Shown here piece after piece: positions 43,924-56,107 of a stretch of DNA of 64,000 nt. Within the stretch, counting starts at the first letter, position 1. Each line of letters starts with the position of its first letter. Under the pieces are notes generated by a model. That model was not told the origin of the DNA and did not search any database. It was given only the letters and a program-made list of their open reading frames with translations. The position numbers and the translations under genes were made by a program. Source of the stretch: Rhodamnia argentea. Lineage: Eukaryota > Streptophyta > Magnoliopsida > Myrtales > Myrtaceae. The stretch spans positions 23,081,015 through 23,145,014 of the forward strand of contig NC_063157.1 of the NCBI RefSeq assembly GCF_020921035.1, read 5' to 3'.

Positions 43924-46900
43924 ATGGAGACTGAGATATCGGAACAGCTTCTCCATCCGCGCAAGAGCGTGGGCGGCGAAAGCGAGGAGAGCATCCCTCA
44001 ATGGAGGGACCAGATCACGGCCCGCGCGCTCGCCGTGAGCGCCATGCTGGGGACCTTGTTCTGCATTCTGTTTCACAAGCTCAACCTGACCGTCGGCGTA
44101 GTGCCGTCCCTGAACATCGCTGCCGGGCTGCTAGGGTTCTTCTTCATCAAGTCATGGACGGAATTCGCGTCGCGGATGGGCCTCTCGGCGGCGCCCTTCA
44201 CGCGCCAGGAGAATACGGTGATCCAGACCCGCGTGGTTGCGTGCTTCGGGCTCGCCGGCAATGGTCAGTTTCTCCTTTTATGCTCTGTTGTCTTGTCGCT
44301 GGTCCGCTGAGTCAGTTGCATTAAAGCAATCAAACAGTTGATTTAAAAATAAAAAAAAGGCTTAATTTCGCTGTCTTATTCTGTCCAGTCAACATCGGTT
44401 GCTGTCATCATTGGCAGTATATGAAACTAAAGTTCTTTTGGGTGATTTCTTTTGCAGTTTTTGTTTTTTATACGAAAAGGGCAAAAGCCCAAATGTTACA
44501 CTCATATCAACGAGGGAATTAATTTTATTGGTGGCCTATCCAAAGATGGAGTGGCATTTATATGGCACGACTGGATGATCTAATTTGTCAATCAATTTGA
44601 ACACGAATTTTCTTCCCTAAAAGTGTGAAGAATTATGACTCGGTGAAAGTACTTTTACAATTTCTGAATTCGAAAGACGAGGATGTCGCCAAAACGGTGA
44701 GAGATAGTTGATTTTTGAAGTAGTGAAATTCTTGCTTGCTAGTCCACCTCCACAATAATTTTGAAAATGCCTAAGGTGATTGCCAGCTTGAGGCCCAAAA
44801 GAATACACCAAAGTTCGGCTTTCAACGAAGAGCAACTCCTCTATGGTGGGCAAAACCTACAAGCCAGTTGCCTTGCTCATCGCGGAGAAGTCCACCTATT
44901 GAAGCTGGGCCCGGGTTGCCTTTGGAGGCTCCGACAGTGTTGAGCTTGATCCAACCATGGGGAGGAGCTGTCCAATCCACACCTCCCTTTTATCCCTCTG
45001 GGGAGATAATCTCTTTTCAGCCATTAGAGCCGACATGATGTCCTTGACATATCACAAGATTAGGCTCGCAGGAGTGCCTCGAAAAGTGAAGTCCGTCTGA
45101 AATAATCTTTTATATCCAGTTCCAAAAGTTCCAACTCAAACACTGGTGGCCAATCATTCTCTTCTACCCATGTTGGGGAAGCAGCTAAAGTTCATCAACA
45201 ACCACCTGTGTAGATCATGGGTAAAGAATTATCCTCTTGAACTGGTTGGCAAATCTTTTGCCAAGCATTCTTTGCATACTTCCAATCGTTGAGAACGTGT
45301 AGAATTGTCTCAGTGGATTCCGGGCAATAAGCGCAACAGCAATGTGCCGTAAGTTTATGTTTAAATTTTTTTTCATAATTAATTAGTAGGCGTCGGTGAG
45401 AAAGCAGCCACAAGAAGCTTCCAGTTCTTTGCGGTCCATCCCATTTCCACACTAAACTCCAAAGTTCATCAGTGGACAATTGAGGCTCCGGCAAGATTAA
45501 ATGGTACGCTTCTTTTACAATAAAATTGCCACGTTACAGACAAACTCAGCAACAAGACAGTCAAGGTCTAGTACGATAATAACTCAAAAAATTTGTACTT
45601 GTCTCAAATGAAGGCTACCCACAAGGGTCCTGGTTTTGAAGCTAAGAACCAAGCAAGTTTCAAAAGGGAAGTTTTATCATTAGATGTCTTTAAACTGCGG
45701 ATTCCTAGCGCTCCACCATTCTTGGTTGACAAATCTTCTCCCATCCCACTTAGTGCGACTTCTTCTTGTTCTTCTTCTTCTTGTTCTTCTTCTTCTTCTT
45801 CTTTTATTCTTAGCATCTCCCCAGATAAAGTTTGGACAATCTCTCTCAACTTCCTGGCATGTTACAGCTGGCAGTTTTGCAGCTTGCATTACATATACCA
45901 GCATAGTCATAGCAACATATGAAGGGTCTCTCAAAAGAAATCCCAGCTTAATCTATTAACGCATTTTCCGAATCTACCATTGTTACCATGTATCCCTTTT
46001 TCCCCTTCATTCTGCGTATTGAATGAACGATTTCCTAAGTGATGATTTTGTTATCTTGAATGTTATGACCAGGGACAAAACTCACTTGGTTGGACAAAGT
46101 CAATACTGGCATAACATCCTTTAACCGATTAAGGATTATCTTGGTTATTATTTGAAGAAGACATTAGAGAGACTAATAAGCCGGAAGTTCTCCAATCTTT
46201 CAGTAACATCAGAGGTCATAAGAGTTTGATTGATCTTCTTCATACTCCCAGTACCAAGCCAAAGTTTTTCAATTTCAAGACAGACTGAGCTACTGACGCC
46301 CGACGGTTGCCCATTGCTATTGGAAGAATATTGCTTGGAATCCATCTGGTCCTGGTGCTTTAGACAGCCCCATTTCAAATATTGCATTCTGAATTTCGTC
46401 CTTGCTCAAATGCCTCGACAAACTTTGCAGTTGGTCCTGGGATAAGTTGCAAAATCGGTTGGGCCATCATGATGAGGTAACTCTTAGTTGTTATCCTGTA
46501 TAGATTCTGAAAATAGGAGAGAGCCAATTTTTTCAATTGTTCCTGGTCATCTATCCATAGTCCATCATCATTTCTCATCGATAAAATCCAATTTCTCCTT
46601 CTTCAAATAATTGTCATTATGTGGACGAACGGAGTGTTTCCATCCCCAAAGGAGATGTGTTTATGTCTAGCCTTTTGAAACCACAAAATTTCCTCTGATA
46701 AAGGTGTTTCTATATACTCCTGCTTTAACTTTTGCTCAGGTCTCAGAAGAAAAGGATTGTGTCCTTGCTCCAACTTTCTTTGAAAACCTCCAATCCTGGC
46801 AAGAAGATTTCATTTACGGCTGAAGAAATTCCCGGATGTATTTTTGTTCCCTTCTTGCACACGGATTTTGAATTGTTCTAGCTGAGCTCCAAGTGTCTTA

Positions 46901-48197
46901 TCAACATGTATTTTTGTTGTGTGATTTCTTTTATCAAGTTTATGACCGTCGCGCCTTATGTTGATGATTTCTGGTGGTGAGTCTATTTGGAGAATTTTCA
47001 TTTGAATCAAAACGAAATTAAGTTTCCTGCTTATAGAATAGGAAACAGGAGGCTCCATCCTTCAGATTATTAGAACAGTACATCTGCTAATGCATGGAGA
47101 TGGATGGAATTGGGCTGACATTGTTGATTGTTATCATGATTCTGATGTATGGTTAGGTCATTCAGAGATACAGATGCTTGATTGGTCAACTGGTCCGATC
47201 AATTTCGCATTTGGAACATCCTCTTAGCATTTTTCCCCTCTAAATTTTGATGATCACTTCATTATCTTTTGGGTTTAACTTCGTGCTTGATTACTGACAG
47301 GTGGAGGTTCATACTTGATTGCAATGGATGAAAAGATATATCAGCTCATTGGTGCTGATTATCCTGGTAATCGGGCAGCAGATGTTAAGAACCTAGGCTT
47401 GGGATGGATGATCGTGTTCTTGATTATCATCAGCTTTCTGGGACTCTTTAGCCTTGTTCCTCTTCAAAAGGTTGGCGACGCCAAATACAACTTATCCATA
47501 CTTAAGTGGAACAATTGATGATTGTACATACTTGATTTGTAGCTTTACAACGCTAAAATCTGAAGTATTGTTGCTGTAAACATATATTTGCAAGTATCAT
47601 GACCAGCAGCGCACGTCATCCTTTTCTGATCTTCTCTTTTCTCTGTCCAATTATCACAGGTTATGATCTTGGATTATAAGCTTGCTTATCCAAGCGGCAC
47701 TGCAACAGCTATGCTAATAAACAGCTTTCACACAAACAGCAGAGCAGAACTTGCTGGGTAAGCGAGGCTGAGGGAAACTATATGCTTTATAGTGGTCTAT
47801 TTTCTGCTCGAAAGGAGCTTCAGGCTTTGCAGCAATGAAGCTCTGATGATTGGGATTCTATCAAAACGACAGAGCTGGAAAACTTTTCCCATCTGTAGTC
47901 TGTGTTCGATAAGTTTAGTCTTGAAGTGTTAAAATGTTCCTTATGCTAGTCAGGAAAGTAGTGTGAATCGATTCTGTACAATTCTTTTCTTCACTCTGGA
48001 TATCTCTCTTAACTAGTTGTGCGGTGTGCGACTTTCTGCTGTGTTGATTTCCCAGCAAGCAGGTTAGTTGCCTCGGGAAATGCTTGAGCATAAGTCTGTC
48101 ATGGAGCTGCTTCAAGTGGTTCTTCAACGGTATTGGCGATTCATGTGGATTCGATCATTTTCCCGGCCTTGGCTTGACTCTGTTTAAGAACACGTAA

Positions 48198-48228
<31 letters not shown>

Positions 48229-49845
48229 TGTCATTTCACGATTTTACTTCCAGCACTCATTAAACTGTTTTCCAAGGAGTTTTGTGCCATGGATCATAGT
48301 TAGATTCAAATGGATATGCTTGCCAATCTAGCACATGCATTTTCGTTCAATATAACCGGCACATTCGCTAGTCGTTTGTCTTCTGGCATTTGGTTTTCTC
48401 TTACATGCTAAGATTGCTTACGTGTGCATCTTCCTTGCTGATCGCGCATCACTCTCTTTCCGACAGGTTCTATTTCGACTTCAGCCCGACTTATGTTGGA
48501 TGTGGTCTCATCTGTCCCCACATCGTTAACTGTTCGGTTCTACTCGGGGCAATTATATCATGGGGTTTCCTCTGGCCTTTCATTTCAGAACATGCCGGGG
48601 ATTGGTATCCAGCTGATCTTGGCAGCAATGACTTCAAAGGTCTCTACGGGTATAAGGTACTGCTTGAGAACTATTTATGTTATTCACAGCAACCACTGCA
48701 AGTGTGCTTGCTTGCAAAATGTCGCTTTCTGTTTCAGGTTTTCATAGCTATTTCACTTACTTTCGGGGACGGTCTCTACAATTTGATCAAGATAACAAGA
48801 ATAACTGTTAAAGAGATGTTCGACGAAGGCAGTAACACTAGCAACCTGCCGATCATCACGGAGTCTCTTGGTAAGGACATCAACTGTGTTCTTGCTTGTA
48901 ATTGAAGCTAGGCGATACTCATTTCATTTCACTTTTATTTCGTGCCTGTGGAAGAACGTTGTCTAGTGCTTGATTCTCGGGATTTTTGCAGATGGTGAGA
49001 GTTCCAAGATACCGATGGAACAGAGGAAAAGAGATCATATATTTTTGAAAGACCGAATGCCCTTCTGGTTTGCAGCTTCCGGCTACGTGGGCCTTGTCGC
49101 GATATCCACAGTGACGATTCCAATGATCTTTCCGCCTCTTCGATGGTATTTGGTTCTATGTTTGTACATCATTGCTCCTGCCCTTGCCTTCTGCAACTCT
49201 TATGGTACTGGGCTAACAGACTATAACTTGTCCTCGACTTATGGAACGATTGGACTCTTCGTGATTGCATCTTTGGTTGGGTCCAATGGGGGCGTGATAG
49301 CCGGTTTAGCAGCATGTGGGGTTATGACGTCCATTGTCTCGACAGCCGCCGATCTTATGCCAGATTTCAAGACAGGTTACCTAACTTCATCATCTGCAAA
49401 ATCAATGTTCGCGAGTCAGCTGGTCGGAACTGCCATGGGTTGTGTAATCGCACCGCTCACGTTTTGGTTGTTTTGGACTGCTTTTGATGTCAGTTCACCC
49501 GACGGACCGTACAAAGCGCCAAACGCTGTGATATGCAGGGAAATGGCAATCCTGGCCAGTGAGGGCTTCTCCGAGCTTCGCAAGAACTGTCTCGCCATGT
49601 GCCTCGGTTTTTTCGTGGCAGCTCTGGTTATAAACCTCCTGAGGGACATGACCCCCAAGACGGTCTCGCAGTTCATCCCGATTCCGATTGCAATGTCTAT
49701 CCCGTTCTACATTGGAGCCTACTTTGCGATCGACATGTTTGTGGGGACCGTAATATTGTTCTTCTGGGAGAGAATCAACGAGAAGGACGCGGAGGACTAT
49801 GCCAAAGCCGTTGCTTCAGGTCTAATATGCGGCGATGGTATATGA
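43924..49845 (+). CDS. YSL6: YSL6/YSL4-like metal-nicotianamine transporter, early stop near C-terminus
   Basis: Seven exons: 43924-44263, 47301-47470, 47660-47757, 48056-48193, 48467-48656, 48738-48870, 48992-49845; all introns GT..AG; 640 residues. It is an oligopeptide-transporter superfamily protein that moves metal-nicotianamine complexes across membranes; YSL4/YSL6 relatives act on internal membranes. Family blocks seen: [104 protein letters not shown] and [20 protein letters not shown], with many membrane helices throughout. The frame ends at TGA 49843-49845 in GDGI*, where family members have Trp (GDGIWTIPSA). The usual tail (TIPASILSIFGINPPICMYF..) continues in frame to a second stop at 49924-49926, so 27 codons are cut off. 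Intron 1 holds an antisense LINE. A CT tract follows the exon 4 donor. Confidence 0.93.
44640..47060 (-). mobile_element. Degenerate L1-type LINE in YSL intron 1
   Basis: Minus-strand fragments in several frames follow LINE order. From the right: a linker region (46810-47058); RT N-terminus with a Lys-Ala-Pro-Gly-Pro-Asp-like segment and [12 protein letters not shown] (46148-46387); [15 protein letters not shown] (about 46040-46130); a later RT segment with [10 protein letters not shown] and [16 protein letters not shown] (45604-45934); the zf-RVT domain with [20 protein letters not shown] (45195-45494); and RNase H with [20 protein letters not shown] (about 44800-44945). The RT palm with its YADD site is missing between about 45940 and 46010. 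Endonuclease was not found. The copy is dead. Confidence 0.85.
45755..45805. repeat. (TTC)n microsatellite inside the LINE
   Basis: An interrupted TTC/TTG tract; on the LINE strand it inserts Glu or Arg runs into the RT segment. Confidence 0.9.
48196..48226. repeat. (CT)n microsatellite after YSL exon 4 donor
   Basis: About 14 CT units begin at intron position +5 (GTAACTCTCT). Confidence 0.93.
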
Positions 49846-49926
49846 ACCATTCCAGCATCTATACTTTCTATCTTTGGGATCAACCCGCCTATCTGCATGT
49901 ACTTTCGGCCTTCCTCAAGTGGCTGA

Positions 49927-52168
49927 GTGCTAAAACCCCCCGGACCTTCATTGTAATTATGCTCTCTGCAGACTTGCAACTCTCTTGGAGATTGTCGATG
50001 GAAAAATATTTGCAGCACTCCTTCGAAAACGATATTTTATTATTTAGTACAGTCCAGTTTTGAGCATTTATCACCTAATAGCTGGCGCACGTTGGTCTAA
50101 TGAATGTCATTAAGTTCCGATCCGTGGTAAAGATGCAGGAATGGTTCTGTGATGTGTCTGTCCTCCGGATCAGGAAGTCCGACAGAATCAAGGAGGATTA
50201 CGGTGAGTTCCTACTGCCCTGAAAGTGGTTCTACGACTTCTCCTAGATTCGCAAACTCTCTATCTCCCAATCTAAATCTAGTTATGAGAGTTCCTTATAT
50301 GTGTTTATGTGCTTGTCGAACCTCTCTCGATCTAAATCGGGAGCTTGTTTAACCAATTTTTGATGTCTCTGTATGGTGATGGTGTTAAGGACCTAGCTAT
50401 TTGAAGGGAATTACGATGTGTGCACACCACTAACAACAACGCCGAAGTCGAGCGTTGGCCGTCGTTCATTCTGTTTTGATGTCGAGAAAGATCCGTTTTT
50501 GTGGGATGAGAGTGCTTATTATCACGATTTGGGAAAAAAATTTAGATTTTCTGTTAAAATGAATACAACCACCGAATTGATGTGCGTGGTGGCGCCACGT
50601 CACTTATAATAGCAAAATTAAAATTGAAGGTTTTTTTAGAATATTAGGCTCTCTTTGATTCGATCCACAAAGTCGTTCGCAAGGCACAAGACAAGAAGCT
50701 ATATCTTCATTCTTCATGTTGGATGATCGAACTCGTGTTGTTCCATGTTAAGATCAACTCGAACACGAACAGGGCAGGATTGCGTCGCCGTCACATTCTT
50801 TGTTCTCCTCAACATTTTGTGATACAGATTGCGTTCTCTGCGTCCGACTTTGTCGACCCGGATCGACATGCCAAGTTACGGGTTAGGAATTCGGTACGGT
50901 CTCTCCCCCACCCTTTCTCTAGGTTCCCAAAGACAGTGCTGGTGTCTGTATAAAACCCACAGCCGTTTCATCTTTTAACCACAGTTCATCAAAGCTTTCA
51001 TTTCCTTTGTGATGGCCAGAAAAACTTCCCTTCTGTCGGCTCACATGTCCTCCATACCAAAGGCTAGGAGCATCATACTTAGAATTTATTGGGACGAAGC
51101 AACATCATAGCCCAAAGAAAAAGAAAGGGATGATGAAGAAGGCCTGCAATAAGTGATTGGAATGAAATGTCAACATCAAGTCATCTCAAGATTGGACCAG
51201 CAAAGCTGACCCATTCCATCAACTGAAAACCATGCATAGAAATATAGAGAACGTCGGTCTGACTGGTCGCATTCAACTTGTCCTATGATATCATTAAAAG
51301 GTACAGGATAGAAAGCCATTAAAAACCTGTAAACCATACTAGTTGTGATACATTTATTCGAATTTTTTTTTTATGATACCAAAAATCTAAATTCGTATTC
51401 ATGTGACGTATTTACTTCAAATTTCTTTTGTGATTCGAACAGGAATCGAATCGCGTAAAAAAAAGGATCGAGAACGACTAAATCTAAAGAAAATATAAAT
51501 ACTAGAAGTTTACAACATACTGGTCAAATGAAACTGAGAAAATATACAAGTATGTGTTGATAACCGTAGATACCTTTACAGTACACACACATGGCACCGA
51601 CTTTTATGGTCCACACACGTAACTGCTTATAAGCAACTATTATTCCTCATGCGGGTTATGAACAATTACAACTGCAAATCCTGAACTCTATATTCCATGA
51701 TCGCATGTCGGCCTTCTCCGCAAGCGCTTACAACTCTTTGAATGCCATTGGACTTACTTGTTAATCGGTTCGTCCATATTCAATCGGAATCTTCACTTTC
51801 CGTTCTTCATTTCACGTCTGGCACTTGGTGATAACCAGGCGATCAATCGCCATCCTATAAGGATTGACATATGTCACGATCGTCGATCATCATAATGGTT
51901 ATCGACAAGTGTTTTCGCTATAGATAATCGAATCGTACCCTGCATCGGGCCACCCCCGCGGGTACTCATCTAGATTCACCGGTAATTTCAATTTAATTCC
52001 GTACTCAGCTCTATCTCGACATCACTACGAGTGGAGCTACTTTGGACAAGGCCCACGTGTGTGACTTAATGCCCTGATCAGCAAACGCTCCAAGCTGGCA
52101 ATGTAGCGTACGATCCAACTAGGCTACTTGTACCAACTAATCATTGAGGATATGATTCTTATTATTTC
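49927..52168. other. 3' flank of YSL and intergenic sequence
   Basis: It includes the YSL 3' UTR. No further gene, TIR pair or tandem array was recognised. Confidence 0.45.
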
Positions 52169-52992
52169 GAAAAAAAAAATTAAATAAAGACTTAAAATGC
52201 TCTGATTTTTTTAAATAAAAGTATAAAATGGATCTTGTTTCAAAGAAAGGCCCAAATTGCGTTTTTTTGTTTAAAAAAAAAGACCTGACTGAATGGCATT
52301 TTCGTCCATTCTATTTACAATTTTTTTTACTTTTTTACTTTTTTCTCTTTCCTTTCCCATTCCCCATACCCTCGCCTAGGCCGGCGTCACCCTCGCTAGG
52401 CCGATGTCGGGCGAGGGTTGCGTCGCTTGACACCGGTCATTTGGGAGCTGCAAACACCGGACCCGGATGGAGAAGATGACCAAACTTCACCCGTGTATGC
52501 CGATTCCATTAACTAAGCTACTGCTAAGACAAGTTTCAGCTATATCTCACGGTTCGGACAAAAGAAATATCAGAAATTTGCAACCATGAGACGTCGATTT
52601 AGAGTGTCACATGGAAAAACCCAAGAAGTCCAAACATTTCTGCTGCATAGTATCTTCAAAGAGAGCAAGCACCAAACCAATCCCGCGAGGCAACCCTCGC
52701 TCGACGGCAACATGGGCGGCCCATGCCTAAGGCCGGCGTTGGCTGCCAAGGGGTGGCAAGGGAAGGGGAAAGAAAAAGGAAAACGAAAAAGAAAAAGGGG
52801 AAATGATAGAAAAAGGAAAGAAAGGAAAAAGAAAAAAAATTTACAGCGGGAGTGGACGAAAATACCCTTTGACCAAGTCCTTTTTTGAAACAAAAAGAGT
52901 ACTCGAGGCCCTTCTTTGAAATAAGATCAATTTTAGATCCTTGTTTGAAAAAAAAATAAGGACATTTGAGGCTCTTATTTGGAATTTTTTCC
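52169..52992. mobile_element. Mutator-like foldback related to the Pack-MULE
   Basis: The arms share phrases with the 21674 and 38682 elements: AAATGGATCTTGTTTCAAAG on the left and inverted TCTTTGAAATAAGATCAATT, GAGGCTCTTATTTGGAATTT on the right, both leading into T-rich then GC-rich stretches. The middle (about 52428-52685) is not inverted repeat and may be acquired sequence. No 9-bp duplication was found, so the borders are approximate. Confidence 0.65.
52428..52685. other. Unique insert inside foldback, possible captured host sequence
   Basis: On the minus strand a short frame reads GLVLALFEDTMQQKCLDFLG before a possible donor. On the plus strand an ATG frame reads MRRRFRVSHGKTQEVQTFLL. 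Neither is recognised. The position matches that of the F-box fragment in the Pack-MULE. Confidence 0.35.
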
Positions 52993-53984
52993 AAAAATGA
53001 ATGAATTAAAAAAAATTATTAAAAATGCCATTTAGTCCTTTTACAAAATGAATTAAAAAAATATTTTCATCATTTATGAAAATATTTAAATATAAATTGA
53101 TATTGATAACGAAAACATCTTCATCAGTTAATTATTTTAAGCGATACAATCGGCTATTTTAAGAAAAATATTTTTCGAATAATTTATTTTCAGCGAAATA
53201 AATGGAGCCAAAATCTGTTTCTTTTTTTCATCCTATAGGGAAATCTTACTTTATTCTCAATGAAGATTGTTTTGCATTATCTTTTTCTTAGCCAAATGGA
53301 AAATTTCAAAAAACAAAAAAACCGTCGACCCATCATCCATTAACGGCAGTTCTACTTCTTATCCGCAGCTGAAAATGAGGATGTCATGGCACGAACTAAC
53401 GGCGAAATCAAAAGGGGCGCGCGCCATCTTCATTAAGTGGCGTCAGTATTCATAAATGGACAGTCGTGGACGGAGACTCTGTAAGTGGCGATGGCGACCG
53501 GCCCGGACCGACCAAATCGACCCATCCATTTCAGCCGGGCTTTAGTCATACGAACGCTGGCTGTCTCTTTGCCATTCACCGCGGGCAATTGAACCCGTAC
53601 CCTCTTGTGCCTCGAGTCCACAACTCGTTGTCCGTCTCTTATCCACGTAACAAGGGAGAGAATCGGAAACATTCCGCGGTTGCTTCTGCGCAACAGCCCG
53701 ATTTCTTGTTAATAAGTCGTCTTGACATAGTAAGTAAATCCGAAAAGTGAATCGACTTGGTACAGTTTATAAAAACTCGTTTACTCTTCAAAAGACCGAT
53801 CCGTCGTACCATCCAAGTACAATCGGCGATCAACAATCGAATCTTACATCATCTTTCGTGATATGAGTATACATCGCAAAATTCTTCTCCATTTTTTTTT
53901 AATAACCCGGAAACTTATCTTATATAGGTAAATCTTAAACTCTTAGAGATACCTTATAGGTCATGGACCCCAAAAGACGCAAGA
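52993..53984. other. Intergenic, with foldback arm remnant
   Basis: 53085-53215 resembles a GGCTCC-type arm (ends AATAAATGGAGCC). No gene in the remainder. Confidence 0.45.
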
Positions 53985-54765
53985 CAAAATTAGGATAAGT
54001 GATGTGACTAAATGTCCATTTTTGGTGATGTAGAGACGATAAGCTTGTCCGGCGTCCTTGGTCCCCGAAACATTTGAGGTTAGGACGACGAGAGCGCTAA
54101 TAGTTATCTCCATGCAAGGATGACAAGGCGCAAGGAACATGCGGCCCATGATAATGCTACATGTCCGCACCTTTTATGGACCTCTAGGATAGCACGATAG
54201 GTTACTAGGTTACCTTCCAGTTTTATGCACTTTTGACAATGACAAAAGAACGCTAATTGTAGTCACTTCTATGCGAGGAGGACAAGTCGTAGGGAAAATG
54301 TGGCACATGATAATGCCACATCTTTGCATCTGTCGGGACCTCTAGGATGGCACGATAGGTTACCCTCTGTGGTTTTATGCGCTTCCGACGATGATGGGAG
54401 AGCGCTGATGGTCACTTCTACGCAAGTATGACAAGTCGTAGGAGAAATATGGTACATGATAATGCCGCCCTAGAGGGACCTCTAGGATAGCACGATAAGT
54501 TATGCGTGGTTATTATGCTCTTTTGACGATGATAAGAGAGCTAATGGTCACCTCAATGCGAGGACGACAAGTCGCGGGGAACATGGGGCACGTGATGAAG
54601 CCACAAATTCGCACCTATAGAGACCTCTAGAACAGCCCGATTGGTTGCCTCACATTTTTATGCACTTGTCAACGACAAATAAGAGAGCGCTAATCCTTAC
54701 CAAAAAAAAAAAACAATAAGAGAGCGCTAATAGTTGTCTCTTTGGAAGGATGAGAAAACATACGT
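53985..54765. repeat. Degenerate tandem array, period about 145 bp
   Basis: The phrase GACCTCTAGGATAGCACGAT recurs at 54179, 54337, 54477 and 54622 (spacings 158, 140, 145). Each unit also carries GAGAGCGCTAATGGTCACTT-like, GAGGACGACAAGTCG-like and CATGATAATGCCACA-like strings in the same order. About five decayed units are present. No coding frame. Confidence 0.88.
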
Positions 54766-55582
54766 GTATACGTACTAAATATTATCTCAAATGATTAATG
54801 ACGACACTCGTAGCGAAATCAAGGTTTATAAGAAAGCCATTGAAGTTTCTATTTTTACCTTTGCGGGAACACAGGGCACATGATAATATTGCATCTTTAA
54901 CCTATACGAATCTTTAGAATAACACAACCGCTTAATGTAACTTGAATTTTGTCTTAGTTGGTAGCATAAATTTGTTCCTATCTCTTCTTATCATTGAGTT
55001 CGAGCATCTTTCTACCAAACTAAATCAAGCACGAATCAAATCGCGATACTTCTCTTGTTCGATCCTCCAGGATCAAATAATCTGGAGACGAAAAGAAGGA
55101 GCCATTTAGTCCTCATAGTCGTACCTTTTTGTCCGTGCGATTATCAAAATTTGTAATTGAATGCAATTAAGTCACGAGCTCGTTGGTTTTCATGTCCGGT
55201 CCAACCCTTTCCATGTCTAGTTCCTACACTTATCGAATTTGAAGAGGACGAGATTGCGAACGCGGCTAAAACTATCCTTCGAAGAAAACTGATGTCACCC
55301 CAAATCAATTCGTACAGTCTCGACTATAACCATCCAAGAAATCTTAACATCCGATACCATTGAATTAATCGAATAATTTACGACTCACTTGCATTTCATG
55401 CACAAGTTTCATCGCTCTTAATTCTCTAACCGCACATATTTAACATTTCACGGCAGAGATGCTCGCATCGATGATCACGTCAAAGTTGCCAACGGAACAT
55501 ATACAGCGGACGAAATGTTCAGCGGCTTGTTTCGGAAGTTTTTTTTTTTTATTCATAATAAGAGACGTTCCATTAAAAAAAA
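54766..55582. other. Intergenic, no gene recognised
   Basis: Only short frames (maximum 68 codons) without family resemblance. Confidence 0.45.
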
Positions 55583-56107
55583 GGGTTAATATAACGAAAA
55601 GTCCCAAACTTGTACAATTGTAACAAATTTACCCCAAACTTTGTTTTGATCACAAAAAACTCCAAATTGTCACACCTATGACAAATTTACTCAAAACTAT
55701 TTTTTTGGCCACGTAAAACCCAAAATCGATACATTTGTGGTAAATTTAATCCAAACTATTTTCTTGATTACAAAAAATCCTAAACTGGTACATCTGTAAC
55801 AAGTTTACCCCAAACTAGTACATTTATGATAAATTTACCCTTTGTTAATTTTCGTTAAAAAGAATTAGTACTTCGAAAAATCTCAAATTGATACAATTGC
55901 GACAAACAAATGGTAAAAATCACAAATGGGTACACCCATCAACTACAATGTCTCGTCTAACTTTGTAATTTGACTATAAACTTTAATGAAAATTAGCGGA
56001 GAATAAATTTATCACAAGTGTAATAGTTAGAGTATTTGATGATAAAAAAAATAGTTTGAGGTAAATTTGCCATGAGCGTACCGGTTTGAAATTTTTCGTG
56101 ATATTAA
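55583..56107. mobile_element. MITE with internal 57-60-bp subrepeats
   Basis: Inverted ends TTAATATAACGAAAA (55586) and TTTTTCGTGATATTAA (to 56107) define the element. The left arm holds about four tandem units of the form AAACTNGTACANTTGTNACAAATTTACCCCAAACT, separated by GATCACAAAAA-like spacers; the right arm holds inverted counterparts. No target duplication was identified. Confidence 0.75.

Noticed and set aside
54101..54621. Regular repeats considered as a CRISPR array
   Set aside because: The units are about 145 bp and decayed along their whole length, with no short identical repeats and unique spacers, in a plant nuclear context.
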